DNA of 16,606 nt from Planctomycetaceae bacterium (GTDB lineage: Bacteria > Planctomycetota > Planctomycetia > Pirellulales > Thermoguttaceae), in contig WRMR01000036.1 of the NCBI GenBank assembly GCA_009776995.1, forward strand, positions 1-16,606, in the 5' to 3' direction. The notes beneath the pieces were generated by a model that did no database searches, had not been told where the DNA came from, and saw only the letters and a list, made by a program, of their open reading frames with translations. Shown here piece by piece: positions 1 to 8,961 of the stretch. The position numbers and the translations under genes are program-made. The first letter of the stretch is position 1. The number at the start of each line of letters is the position of its first letter.

Positions 1-8
1 AATTCCCC

Positions 9-3000
9 CTAATCATGCACGACCACTATTTTTTCCGACTCCGGCGGACGCGGCACGTCGATGGCGTCAATCGTTTTTTGAATCTCTTCATGCAGTGGCG
101 GCGTCGCGCTGACGATCATGTCGCCGGTGTCCTGACGCACATAAATGGCGGCGGCGCGGCCGGCAAATTGCCGGTTCAAAAAGATGAACGCCTCGCCGAT
201 GGGGATATTTTTCGTAAAATAAGTTTTCGTCACTGGTTCGGGGAAGGACTCGCCCATGGACTCGGTCAGCTTTTCCGCCAGCGCGTGATCGGCTTCCGTG
301 CCATAGACGATGATTGTGCTGTTCGCCAAATTCGCGCGGTACTGTGTCGGTCCGCCGGGCATCCACAGCGGTGCAATGGCACTCGTGGCCGTGCTGTCCA
401 GAGTATAAACGATGCCGCCGACGATCTGTGACCGGAGGGCATTTTGCGTAAATATCAAAGCATCCGGTGGTACCTGGTACGCTTTCAACATCATCATGTT
501 TTCCGGCACGGTGATCGATTCCAGCTTGGCGATGAATTCGACCACTTTCGCTTGATCGACCGGCCGGGCATAGACGATGATCTGTTCGGGCGTGGCTCCC
601 TGAAACATCGTGATGCGCGAGGAATAGGTCTGCATTTGGCGTATCAACTGCATCGCGCGAAGTGCCGGGAAGTTTTTCATCGCGTAAACCTCAAGCACCG
701 GCAGTTCTTCCATTTTCTGCTGGACGAAATTGTCGATAAATTTCTTGATTTCCTCATGCGTTTTCGGGGAGGCAACGGCCAGGATGGCAATGCGTTCGGA
801 ATTCATGACAAACGTCGCCTGCGGCGGTGGAAATGCCTCGCGCAGGGCGTACCACGACCAGGTCATCATGGACGGCGGGTAGAGTACAAATTCGTAATCG
901 CGCGGCACCGGCCTGATTTCCTCCGGCAGGTCAACGTCCAGCACTTCCAGAGCCTCGGCAATCAACTTGTGGTCCAGCGGCGTGGCGCGAATCACTAGCG
1001 TCCGGGCGGTCGGGTCGTCGGACGTTTGCAGGGTGCTTTGGTAAGGGTCATTATAATAGGGGTTATAGAAGGGACGAAAAATCTGTGTTGGTGCTTCAAA
1101 TTGCGCATTGGGAACGGTTGCCTGTAACCACTTTTTCGCATTGGTAACACTGATATATTTGAGTGTATAGACCTTCGGCAGGGCGTTGGATTTTTCCAAC
1201 TGCTCTGCGGCCATGTCTTCGATCAGTTTTTCTATCTTGGGAATTTCTTTTTGGTAGCCATTGTAAACAATTTGGTTCGGCAATGGTCCGTTTTGTGCGT
1301 AGCCGGAAAAATTGGACCAAATCTGCTGGACAAGCAAATCACGGGGAATGCCCGATCCGTCGGGAATCGTGATGACTTGATATACTCTTTGCGATCCGGG
1401 TTTCCCGAGAGCATCAATTTCATCAATGCATTTTTGAATCAGCTTATGGTCTTCCTCTGTGGCAAAGACGACGATTTCAGAACCATAGCTCCCAGTGATT
1501 TTCGCAGTCGGAACGATTTCCTGCAACATGGGAATATATCGGTAGATATAACCTTCTTCCAATTCATACCTTCGCACAGTCATTTTGCCGGAAATCTTGG
1601 CAATTTTCGTTATATCGTCGATCAGAGATGCAATTTTTTTTTGATCGTCTTCCGGTAAAAACACCATGACCGAGCGCGTGCCGGGGTCAACCTTGAAACA
1701 GCCGGATCGTGTACCGCGAATTGATTCTATCTGACGCTGTGTGCGGTTCATCGGCATATCGCCAAACCAAATCCCTCCGTACTGCAACCTCATGTTACGC
1801 ATCGGGTCATCCTGCAACAGGTTCTTGATTTCGTAGGAAGTCAACGATTCCGCATCGGGGAACATGCCCTGGAGCAGCGACTCAATTGTCACCGGGTCGG
1901 CGTCGCCCATCGGGTACACGGCAAATTCGGCGTGGTACGGGTCGTCGGTCGATTGCATGTCTTCGAGCAGTGTCTCGATGTCCTTGTGTTCCCGCGCGGT
2001 CGCGCGAACCGTCACGCGGGCCGATTCCGTGACGCCTCCGTAAGCTGACAGGGAATAGCCGCCGCTGTAAACCTCGACGCCGGGAAACAAGGTTTCAATC
2101 ATCTCCTTCACCGAGGCGGGCGACAGCTTTGGGACGGGATACGACCGGAACCGCTCCTGTAATGTGACTTGCGTGTCTTTGTTCGTTGCTTCAATCATTT
2201 CCGCAATGGCCGCATGTTCTTCCGGCGTGGCCCAGATAAGCAGCCGCTTGTTCCGCTCATCGACCTGCGATTTGATGTTCGGATACACCTGCTTGATCGA
2301 ATCAAGAACGGTCTCCGGATCGCCGATGGCAACGGGATAGGTCATGTACTTCAGATTCTTCAGGACGGTCGGGTCGAGCGTTTCAAAGATGATGACCACC
2401 TTGTCCATTTCGGACTTGGCCGCCCAGACGAGCATGCGCATCCCTTTTTCGTCGAAAATCAGCTTGGCCTCCGGGACGCGGTCGGCCAGGGCTTTCTGAA
2501 CCGTTTCAGAATCCACGGCGGTGAGCGAGAAAATTCTGAAATCCAGTTCAAAACCGGCGGCGGTATTGGCCGACATCATCACCAGCGCGTCGGCGATCAA
2601 CTGGTGTCCGAGCGGCCTGGCATAAATGGACATTTGCCCGGGCGAGGTGTCGTCCACGATGCGGATACTCAGCCCCGCCATCTCTTCGGTGGCGGTTTGC
2701 ACGAAGGATTCAATGCGTTTGCGCTGGTCATCCGTGACCGTATAAAGAAAAAGCACCGGCTCGTCCGGTGTGAAGGTGGAAACGATCAGGTCAACGTTTT
2801 TCCGTATCAATTCATGCTCGGCGGGCCGGGCAACCACCATCAACTGGCGGTTGACCGCGTCCGGCACGATGTAGGCTTCATGGGTCAGCCATTGCAAGGT
2901 GTTAATCACCTGGTCCGACGGCATGTCACTCAACTGGTAAAAGCGTATCTGCGGATCGTTCGGCCCCGGGTCTTCCGGGTCGAGCTTTTCAATCAGCGCG

Positions 3001-6000
3001 GCAACCAGTTTGCGTTGTTCGGCGTTCCTGCTTTGCACAATGAGCGTTTTGCCCGTCGGGTCATACATGAATTGCAGATTGGGGAGCATCCCCTGCACGA
3101 AATAGATGACTTCCGAAGGATCGGCACGATGAATCGGAAAACGTCCGAACCGGTCGGCGGGTTCGGTGTTGTGAATGTTTTCGATGGTCTCCTTAATGAT
3201 CTCATGCTCTTCCGCCGTCCCCCAGACGAAAATGCTTTGACTTATGGTATCATACGTCAGTTTCGCGTTCGGTGCGAGCGGCTGCAACTGCTGCAACATA
3301 TCATACCAACTGAAATAACTGCCGCTGAGGGGGTCGAGGATATTAACCCGGCCAACCGGATACGATGCGAAATACCGCTTGACGCGGTTCGGGTCCGCCG
3401 TATCAATCTGTTTCAGCAGTGAATCGACCGACTCGGCAATTTGCGTCGGTACGCGAAGAATCAGGCGGTTGTTCGCGCTGTCCTCCGTGATGTTGACATC
3501 CGGGTAAATGTCCTTGACCAGTTGTTGTAGCGTGGCATTTTCGGTGAAACGCGGCGAATAAGTGATGAATTTCTCCGGCATGACAAGCGGCGCGACCGTT
3601 TTGAGCGATTCGAGCATCTCGCCGATGCGCTCGTGCTGAAGCGGCAATGCCCAGACCGGCATGACGTTCCTGCGGTCGTCGTTCAAAATGCGGAATTCGC
3701 CGATTTCCTTTTTCAATTCGCTCTGCACCGAGTCGAAACGCGAACGTTCCGCCTGCGTCACGGAATAAACAACCAGCAGGCTGGAGGGCTTGAGTTTGAA
3801 TTGATCCTGGAGGTCGTCGAGCAGGCGTTCCACTTCGTCCAGCACCGCCGGACGCGCCTTGACATACAAACTCATCGGGTCGAGATCGTCGCGTTTGACT
3901 TCGCGGATGTAATCGACGTTCGTTTTCACCGTGTTGATGAAATCGTCGGTGATAAGCCGCCCGACGGGGAACAGCCGGACGCGTTCCGGCGGCGGCAGAC
4001 TCGCTTCCACTTCGAGAATCACTTTCGACGCCAGCAATTGCTCGGTTTTTGTCCCGGCCACGGAAACCAGCTTGCTTTCCTTGTCGTACTGGATTTCGGC
4101 ACGCGGCACGGCGTCCCGCACAAACTCAACGAGATGATCCGGCAAATCCTGTTTGACCGGCAGTGTCATCATCGTCTTGGGTTCTTCAGGAGTTGTCCTT
4201 TTCAACTCGGCCATGATCTTTTCGATTTGAGCCAGTTCCGACTTGGGGCCGTAAGCGATCAAACGCATGTTTTTCGGGTCGAACGTCACATTGCCGAACC
4301 GCCGGAACGTCATGCGCATCGTTGTCATAAAATCGTCTGTCGGCCTGGTGTCCAGCGGGAGAACGAGAACGCCGAACCCGAATTCCTCATCGACCTTGAA
4401 GATAAAATCCTCCACGCTGTCGAGGGCTTTCCTGGTTCCATAAACCAAAATCGTGCTACTCTCGGGTTCAGGATAAACACTGATGCCGGGGATGACCTGC
4501 GGCAACACCCACTGCAACGAATTCACATTGCCGCGGCGAACCACAAACGCTTTCGCAATCAATTCATTCGCCCTGCCTCTGTCGCTTGTGCCTGTTGTCG
4601 TTCCTTCGCCTTCATCCGCGTCGTTGGCACCGCCGATTGCTTCTCCGCCGCCAGTCAGTTCGTCAAGCACTTGCCTCATGCGCACATGCTGCTCGGCGGT
4701 GGCCCAAATCGTGAGCTGATTATCGCGTCCCTCGCTCAGTTCGAGGACGCCTTCAAATTCCGGCATCCTGCGCAGGTCACGCCAAAGCATGTTCCAGCGG
4801 TTCGACAACATCCGGTTGACCGGGTAACACACCATCTTGCGTTCAATGCCGTCGTCGGAAACGCTCTCAACCTCCTCAATGGCGGCGGTGATCATCTTGT
4901 GTTCATCCGCCGAGCCGACGACGAGCAGGTAACGGTCGCCCCTGTTAAATTCGACCATGGCTTTGGGAACAAGCTTCTGGACATTCTCGACAACATTCTC
5001 GATGAGCGAAACACTGCCTTTCAGCTTATAAACCTTAATCACCGGCGCATCTTCATCCGTGAAAGTCCGTTTGAGTTTTTCAATCAACTCGCTGATTTTC
5101 GCCTGATCGTCCGGCACAGCCAGCACGACCAGCTTGCGGTTGTTGCTTTCGTAGGTGGTAACCGCGTTCGGCACGATCTTTTCGAGCATCTCCAGAAATT
5201 TTTTCACGAAGGTCTCATTGACGTCGTACAGATTGGCGAGTGATCCCCACATGCGATACATCATATAGAGCCGTTCAGGCGGCGCGTCGGCCAACTGGTC
5301 GAGCGAATAAATCTGAACCGTTGGCATCATCGTCGTGCCGGGATCGACATCAAGGCGGTCGATGATGGACCGGACGTTGCGGTGCTGGTCGTCGTTGGCC
5401 AGTACGTGAATCTGCGGCGAATTGGGCAGCCGCACCATCGACGAAATGCCGCCGTACTCCCGGACGATTTCCTCGACCTTTGCCGGGTCGTTTTTCAAAA
5501 TGGTGTACGTGTCCCAATCTGTCGGCAGCGGAGGCAGCTCGCCCGGGGCTTGCGGGGGACGCTGTTGCTGTTCCGGTGCCGCCGGATCGGCCATCGCATA
5601 GATCACCTTATTGATAAGGCGGTGCGACGCCACCGTGTCGATCAGCATGAACGAATTGCCCGGCAGGTCGATGACGTAGGAGTTGGGCCCCAAATACTGC
5701 TTGATCTGCGCATCAACGGCTTCGCGATTCCGCCGACTCAGCGCGTACGTCACGGCCACAAACTCAAATTTGGCCTTGCGGTTGTCCAGGTCGGCCGGTT
5801 GCAGTTTCGGCAAATACACCGCCGGAATCTGTTTCGTCCTGGTCAGATTGAACAGATGCAACAGGTTTTCGTAGCGAACCAGCGTATATCCGCGTGCCTG
5901 CAAGACGCTGTTGAGCATGTCCAGGGCTTCGGCGGGCGAGTATTCCGTGCGGTCGGAAAACGTGAACGTGCCGGGCGGCGGCGTTTCCATAATCAACTGC

Positions 6001-6515
6001 AAACCCAGCCTGTCGGCAAACCAGGTGAGCACTTCGGCCCAGGCGGCTTTGTCGAAAATGATGATGAGGGTTTTCTCATGAATGACCTTGAGCCAATTCG
6101 CCTGTTGCTCCTCGGTGAGGACGGCTTTCAATTTCTCTTCATTTTCCGCGCGGATGGCATTCCACTGGTCTTCCTCCGTGCTTGAAAGTTTTTGCGAACG
6201 TTCCACCATCAGCGACGCCACTTGAGCGATTTGCTGGTCGGTCAAACCCATGCGCGCGGCAATGGCCGGAGTGACCAGCATGGTATAACTTTCGTCCGGC
6301 TTGACTTCAGGCGATGCCGGTTTTGCATCCGGCGCGGCCTCCGGGGGAACTTCCGACGGCGGAGCCTCGGACGTATTGGGACGTTGCCCCCGTTGCCCCT
6401 GACCTTGTTGCCTTTGCGCCAACAGATGAGAACCCGTCACCAACAGGACAGCCAGAGCAACGACAAGGATGGTATTCCATCGCAGGTGTTTCGGCATAAC
6501 AGATGCACCAATCAT
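9..6515 (-). CDS. Giant exported protein: N0/STN-like domain plus ~26 tandem secretin-N (NolW-like) repeats, no secretin barrel
   Basis: Complete gene of 2168 residues. The start at 6515 has GAGG 6 nt upstream; the next Met (residue 7) has none. Residues 14-33 are a hydrophobic signal segment (likely cleavage after LLA), then a Q/G/R- and Pro/Glu-rich linker to ~75. Residues ~85-150 are helical and charged with LTDQQ/LTEEQQ motifs. Residues ~150-225 resemble the N0/STN domain of secretins and TonB receptors. From ~247 to the end I count by eye about 26 divergent units of ~60-90 residues. Each has an opening beta strand (often YPV or VYxL), a helix ending near VPxA, a strand, then a LxVxAxxxEHxxI helix, which is the pattern of secretin N1/NolW ring-building domains. 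Repeats run to the last ~15 residues; no secretin C domain, transmembrane anchor or sorting signal follows. A periplasmic or envelope scaffold role is inferred; the function is unknown. Confidence 0.85.
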   Translation of the reverse strand: MIGASVMPKHLRWNTILVVALAVLLVTGSHLLAQRQQGQGQRGQRPNTSEAPPSEVPPEAAPDAKPASPEVKPDESYTMLVTPAIAARMGLTDQQIAQVASLMVERSQKLSSTEEDQWNAIRAENEEKLKAVLTEEQQANWLKVIHEKTLIIIFDKAAWAEVLTWFADRLGLQLIMETPPPGTFTFSDRTEYSPAEALDMLNSVLQARGYTLVRYENLLHLFNLTRTKQIPAVYLPKLQPADLDNRKAKFEFVAVTYALSRRNREAVDAQIKQYLGPNSYVIDLPGNSFMLIDTVASHRLINKVIYAMADPAAPEQQQRPPQAPGELPPLPTDWDTYTILKNDPAKVEEIVREYGGISSMVRLPNSPQIHVLANDDQHRNVRSIIDRLDVDPGTTMMPTVQIYSLDQLADAPPERLYMMYRMWGSLANLYDVNETFVKKFLEMLEKIVPNAVTTYESNNRKLVVLAVPDDQAKISELIEKLKRTFTDEDAPVIKVYKLKGSVSLIENVVENVQKLVPKAMVEFNRGDRYLLVVGSADEHKMITAAIEEVESVSDDGIERKMVCYPVNRMLSNRWNMLWRDLRRMPEFEGVLELSEGRDNQLTIWATAEQHVRMRQVLDELTGGGEAIGGANDADEGEGTTTGTSDRGRANELIAKAFVVRRGNVNSLQWVLPQVIPGISVYPEPESSTILVYGTRKALDSVEDFIFKVDEEFGFGVLVLPLDTRPTDDFMTTMRMTFRRFGNVTFDPKNMRLIAYGPKSELAQIEKIMAELKRTTPEEPKTMMTLPVKQDLPDHLVEFVRDAVPRAEIQYDKESKLVSVAGTKTEQLLASKVILEVEASLPPPERVRLFPVGRLITDDFINTVKTNVDYIREVKRDDLDPMSLYVKARPAVLDEVERLLDDLQDQFKLKPSSLLVVYSVTQAERSRFDSVQSELKKEIGEFRILNDDRRNVMPVWALPLQHERIGEMLESLKTVAPLVMPEKFITYSPRFTENATLQQLVKDIYPDVNITEDSANNRLILRVPTQIAESVDSLLKQIDTADPNRVKRYFASYPVGRVNILDPLSGSYFSWYDMLQQLQPLAPNAKLTYDTISQSIFVWGTAEEHEIIKETIENIHNTEPADRFGRFPIHRADPSEVIYFVQGMLPNLQFMYDPTGKTLIVQSRNAEQRKLVAALIEKLDPEDPGPNDPQIRFYQLSDMPSDQVINTLQWLTHEAYIVPDAVNRQLMVVARPAEHELIRKNVDLIVSTFTPDEPVLFLYTVTDDQRKRIESFVQTATEEMAGLSIRIVDDTSPGQMSIYARPLGHQLIADALVMMSANTAAGFELDFRIFSLTAVDSETVQKALADRVPEAKLIFDEKGMRMLVWAAKSEMDKVVIIFETLDPTVLKNLKYMTYPVAIGDPETVLDSIKQVYPNIKSQVDERNKRLLIWATPEEHAAIAEMIEATNKDTQVTLQERFRSYPVPKLSPASVKEMIETLFPGVEVYSGGYSLSAYGGVTESARVTVRATAREHKDIETLLEDMQSTDDPYHAEFAVYPMGDADPVTIESLLQGMFPDAESLTSYEIKNLLQDDPMRNMRLQYGGIWFGDMPMNRTQRQIESIRGTRSGCFKVDPGTRSVMVFLPEDDQKKIASLIDDITKIAKISGKMTVRRYELEEGYIYRYIPMLQEIVPTAKITGSYGSEIVVFATEEDHKLIQKCIDEIDALGKPGSQRVYQVITIPDGSGIPRDLLVQQIWSNFSGYAQNGPLPNQIVYNGYQKEIPKIEKLIEDMAAEQLEKSNALPKVYTLKYISVTNAKKWLQATVPNAQFEAPTQIFRPFYNPYYNDPYQSTLQTSDDPTARTLVIRATPLDHKLIAEALEVLDVDLPEEIRPVPRDYEFVLYPPSMMTWSWYALREAFPPPQATFVMNSERIAILAVASPKTHEEIKKFIDNFVQQKMEELPVLEVYAMKNFPALRAMQLIRQMQTYSSRITMFQGATPEQIIVYARPVDQAKVVEFIAKLESITVPENMMMLKAYQVPPDALIFTQNALRSQIVGGIVYTLDSTATSAIAPLWMPGGPTQYRANLANSTIIVYGTEADHALAEKLTESMGESFPEPVTKTYFTKNIPIGEAFIFLNRQFAGRAAAIYVRQDTGDMIVSATPPLHEEIQKTIDAIDVPRPPESEKIVVVHD

Positions 6516-6522
6516 ATTTCAA

Positions 6523-6553
6523 CCTCAAAAGGATATTGCGCCTTGCGCAATAT
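6523..6553 (-). promoter_or_regulatory. Leader of the giant gene: hairpin next to the ribosome binding site
   Basis: On the minus strand GAGG (6523-6526) lies 7 nt before the ATG of the giant gene. Immediately upstream is a perfect 9-bp inverted repeat, ATATTGCGC (6533-6541) and GCGCAATAT (6545-6553), with a 3-nt loop. It could be an RNA hairpin next to the ribosome binding site or an operator for a dimeric repressor. No convincing promoter hexamers were seen upstream, although TATGCT occurs on the minus strand near 6593-6598. Confidence 0.45.
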
Positions 6554-7030
6554 TTTCAGGATCAATGTCTTGTAACGCAAATCTCATGCACAAGCATAGT
6601 TTGCCGCAGCAAAAATGACGTTACAAAACGATACGGACAAAGAACAATCGCAAAATTTTGATTTCTGCAACTGATTCTTCGGATAAGGCGGGAAAAATGG
6701 TTCTCGACATTCAGCATCCTGTCGAGCAACTCTCTATAGAATCATTTTATCGGAAAACTCCATCTATTGCAAGTTTTTTAAGGACAATGCCCAAAAAATC
6801 CATTTATCTCAAAATCACTATCAGGAAAAAATCGCAAAATCGCTTTTTTGGGGAAACAGGATTTTTGCTTCGGAAATCAGGATTTTGCCTCAGTCTTGCG
6901 ACTTCTGGAAATCAAAATATAATAAATTTGTACTCTTAAATTTAAAGAAGTTCGTGTAATCAATTCAAAATGTTGATATGGACTTGACTTACCGTTACTG
7001 TCATTTACTATTTTGATGAATGAAGTTAAA
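6554..7030. other. AT-rich intergenic region, no convincing gene
   Basis: This is the spacer between the divergent giant gene and gcvPB. It is clearly more AT-rich than the flanking genes. It contains repeated short words such as AATCGCAAAAT (6646-6656 and 6830-6840) and two nearby CAGGATTTT copies around 6858-6890. A 93-codon frame at 6658-6939 starts with TTG, lacks a ribosome binding site and has no recognisable domain, so I do not call it a gene. The region probably holds the promoter of the giant gene. Confidence 0.5.
6984..7011 (+). promoter_or_regulatory. Candidate housekeeping promoter upstream of gcvPB
   Basis: TTGACT (6984-6989) is followed after 16 nt by TACTAT (7006-7011), close to the sigma-70 consensus. 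Transcription would begin near 7018 and read through the hairpin cluster at 7031-7116 into gcvPB, leaving a leader of about 230 nt. The evidence is consensus match and position only, in an AT-rich stretch where chance matches are common. Confidence 0.35.
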
Positions 7031-7116
7031 TTGCCCCGAATGGGGCAAGATTTCTATAACCCCCGGATTTATCCGGGGGTAGCGACCATGATGAACAATA
7101 CAAGCCCCAACGGGGC
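7031..7116. repeat. Cluster of three C/G-rich hairpins (REP-like intergenic element)
   Basis: Three inverted repeats stand in a row. TTGCCCC/GGGGCAA (7031-7037 and 7042-7048) has a 4-nt loop. ACCCCCGGAT/ATCCGGGGGT (7059-7068 and 7071-7080) is a perfect 10-bp palindrome around TT. GCCCC/GGGGC (7104-7108 and 7112-7116) has a 3-nt loop. The arrangement resembles the REP-like palindromic DNA common between genes in planctomycetes. It lies within the presumed gcvPB leader, so an effect on transcription is possible, but I see no riboswitch features. Confidence 0.6.
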
Positions 7117-7189
7117 GCGACCAATGGCAGCCGGGAACAGATCGCAGTGACCGGATCGAACGCGTGATGATTCGGTTGCTTCGTGATAC

Positions 7190-7210
7190 AGCGGTCACGG
7201 CGTGACCGCT
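7190..7210. repeat. 21-nt palindrome with GTCAC-N3-GTGAC core
   Basis: AGCGGTCACG (7190-7199) and CGTGACCGCT (7201-7210) are exact reverse complements around one central base. The palindrome ends 26 nt before the gcvPB ribosome binding site. The same core recurs at 16564-16576 and, with one mismatch, at 8876-8888. It could be a dispersed repeat end or an operator. Confidence 0.6.
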
Positions 7211-7249
7211 TCACCTTCGTTGCCGGCTACCATTACAAAGGCAATTGAA

Positions 7250-8731
7250 ATGCGCAACATATCAGCAATTGATTTGATTTTTGAACAATCTCGTAAAGGA
7301 CGGCGCGGGACAGAGTTTCCGGCGTCGGATGTGCCGGAGCAACCGCTTGCCGATCTGATCCCGGCAGATCAACTGGCCGCAAATGCGCCGAAATTGCCGG
7401 AATTGTCCGAACCTGATGTTGTGCGGCACTTTATGAACCTCGCCATGCTCAACATGTCGGTTGACACACATTTCTATCCGCTCGGTTCCTGTACGATGAA
7501 ACACAACCCGCGACGGAACGAAACACTCATCGCGACGCCGAAACTGACCGGTTTGCACCCTTATCAGCCGGAATCGACCGTGCAGGGACAACTGCAAATT
7601 CTGTTTGAATTGCAGGAAATGCTCGCCGAATTGAGTGGACTGCCCGGCGTCAGTCTGCAACCGGCCGCCGGGGCGCACGGTGAACTGACCGCGCTGCTCG
7701 TTGCGGTGGCATATCTGAAAGACCGGGCGAAGCGGGAAAATCGCCCACATGAACGGAATATCGTACTAATTCCTGACGGGGCACACGGAACCAATCCGGC
7801 CAGCGCGGCGGTTGCCGGTCTCAAAACGGTCGAAGTCAAAAGCGATTCAGACGGTTTTGTCGATCTTGACGACCTGAGGAGCAAGCTTAACGACCGCGTT
7901 GCGGTTTTTATGATCACCAACCCGAACACGCTCGGCATTTTCGAGAAGAATATCAAAGCGATTTGCGACCTCGTGCATGAGGCGGGCGGACTGGTTTACC
8001 TCGACGGGGCGAACTTCAATGCGATTGCCGGAATCACGCGCCCCGGTGATTTTGGCATTGACATGATGCACTACAACGTCCATAAAACCTTTTCGACGCC
8101 GCATGGTGCCGGCGGTCCCGGGTCAGGGCCGATTGCGGTCAGTGCCGCGCTGACGGAATTTTTGCCTGTCCCGCGTGTCATCCACCGCGAGGAAAACGGC
8201 CAAAAGCATTACTCTTTGCAGTACGACGCTCCCAAATCCATCGGTCGCGTCCGATCTTTTTTCGGCAGTGTCGGCGTCCTCAATCGCGTGTATTGCTACC
8301 TGCGAACGCTCGGTGCTACAGGCGTCAAGCGCATGACCGAAAACGCCGTGCTGAACGCCAACTACCTGCTCGCTCGGGTGAAAAATCACATTGACGTGCC
8401 CTGCGGCGACCGCTGTATGCACGAATTTGTCGCCAGTGCGGCCAAACTTAAAGCCGAAAAAGGCATTTCCGCAATGGACGTGGCCAAGCGGTTGCTCGAT
8501 TACGGCTGGCATGCGCCGACCGTGTATTTCCCGCTCATCGTCAAGGAGGCACTCATGATTGAGCCGACGGAAACGGAATCGAAAGAGACGCTCGACCGTT
8601 TTGCCGATACGCTGGTTGAAATTATCAACACCGGTGCCGAATTGCTGCACGACGCCCCACACTCGACGCCCATCAGCCGCCCGGACGAAGTCACCGCCGC
8701 CCGAAAACCGGTGCTGAAGTTTGTGGGGTGA
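7250..8731 (+). CDS. gcvPB: Glycine dehydrogenase (decarboxylating) subunit 2, P-protein
   Basis: This is the C-terminal, PLP-binding half of the two-subunit glycine decarboxylase. With GcvPA it decarboxylates glycine and passes the aminomethyl group to the lipoyl arm of GcvH in the cytoplasm. The ATG at 7250 gives 493 residues, close to the family norm, and has AAAGG (7237-7241) 8 nt upstream. An upstream GTG at 7202 would add 16 residues but lacks a ribosome binding site and lies inside a palindrome. Visible family motifs are LIFEQSRKGRRG near the N terminus, GSCTMKHNPR (79-88), DGAN (252-255) and NVHKTFSTPHGAGGPG, whose K279 is the expected PLP lysine. The gene stands alone: gcvPA, gcvH and gcvT are not within this window. 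The reading frame is intact. Confidence 0.95.
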   Translation: MRNISAIDLIFEQSRKGRRGTEFPASDVPEQPLADLIPADQLAANAPKLPELSEPDVVRHFMNLAMLNMSVDTHFYPLGSCTMKHNPRRNETLIATPKLTGLHPYQPESTVQGQLQILFELQEMLAELSGLPGVSLQPAAGAHGELTALLVAVAYLKDRAKRENRPHERNIVLIPDGAHGTNPASAAVAGLKTVEVKSDSDGFVDLDDLRSKLNDRVAVFMITNPNTLGIFEKNIKAICDLVHEAGGLVYLDGANFNAIAGITRPGDFGIDMMHYNVHKTFSTPHGAGGPGSGPIAVSAALTEFLPVPRVIHREENGQKHYSLQYDAPKSIGRVRSFFGSVGVLNRVYCYLRTLGATGVKRMTENAVLNANYLLARVKNHIDVPCGDRCMHEFVASAAKLKAEKGISAMDVAKRLLDYGWHAPTVYFPLIVKEALMIEPTETESKETLDRFADTLVEIINTGAELLHDAPHSTPISRPDEVTAARKPVLKFVG

Positions 8732-8747
8732 TGTTTGGAATCGCGCA

Positions 8748-8766
8748 AAAATGATATGATCATTTT
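8748..8766 (+). terminator. Weak AT-rich inverted repeat after gcvPB
   Basis: AAAATGAT (8748-8755) and ATCATTTT (8759-8766) form a perfect 8-bp inverted repeat with a 3-nt loop, 16 nt after the gcvPB stop codon. The stem is AT-rich and the T run is only four bases long, so it is a poor intrinsic terminator. It may only be a chance palindrome. Confidence 0.3.
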
Positions 8767-8767
8767 C

Positions 8768-8869
8768 ATCGGAGCCGCGAGAGTTATCGAGCGGTCAAAC
8801 AAGGGAACGATATCCATCCACAGAAAGACTTCTCCGCTTCGACCGCTCCGTAACCGTCGCGGCTCTGAT
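8768..8869. repeat. Inverted pair of REP-like units (GAGCCGCGA...GAGCGGTC)
   Basis: Two 25-nt arms, 8772-8796 and 8841-8865, are reverse complements at 21 of 25 positions, separated by 44 nt. Each arm starts GAGCCGCGA and ends GAGCGGTC when read inward. The pair is bounded by ATCGGAGCCGC (8768-8778) and GCGGCTCTGAT (8859-8869). The outer 11-mer recurs at 13139-13149, 15459-15469 and 15482-15492, which marks a dispersed repeat family. It lies between gcvPB and holA and contains no gene. Confidence 0.65.
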
Positions 8870-8872
8870 TAG

Positions 8873-8892
8873 GCGGTCACATCGTGAACTGC
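8873..8892. repeat. Imperfect copy of the GTCAC-N3-GTGAC palindrome
   Basis: GCGGTCAC (8873-8880), 3 nt, then GTGAACTGC (8884-8892). This is the same core as the palindrome at 7190-7210, with a mismatch in the right half. It follows directly on the GCGGCTCTGAT end of the preceding inverted pair, so the two may be parts of one composite element. Confidence 0.4.
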
Positions 8893-8961
8893 TATCCGAT
8901 TCCAGGAGCCGGGGCAAAACATCATCGTGACTCGTGGTGAATACAAAAATCCCGTCATTGC

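Noticed and set aside
2169..5243. Long open frames on the plus strand (417 and 536 codons) antisense to the giant gene
   Set aside because: Their products are rich in His, Arg and Phe with no domain or hydrophobic pattern. They arise from codon bias opposite a real gene whose repeats give a clear protein signature.
6658..6939. 93-codon plus-strand frame in the AT-rich spacer
   Set aside because: TTG start, no ribosome binding site, no recognisable motif, and base composition like the surrounding noncoding DNA.
6984..7249. Glycine riboswitch upstream of gcvPB
   Set aside because: The leader has simple palindromes but I could not find the conserved paired aptamer cores expected of glycine riboswitches.
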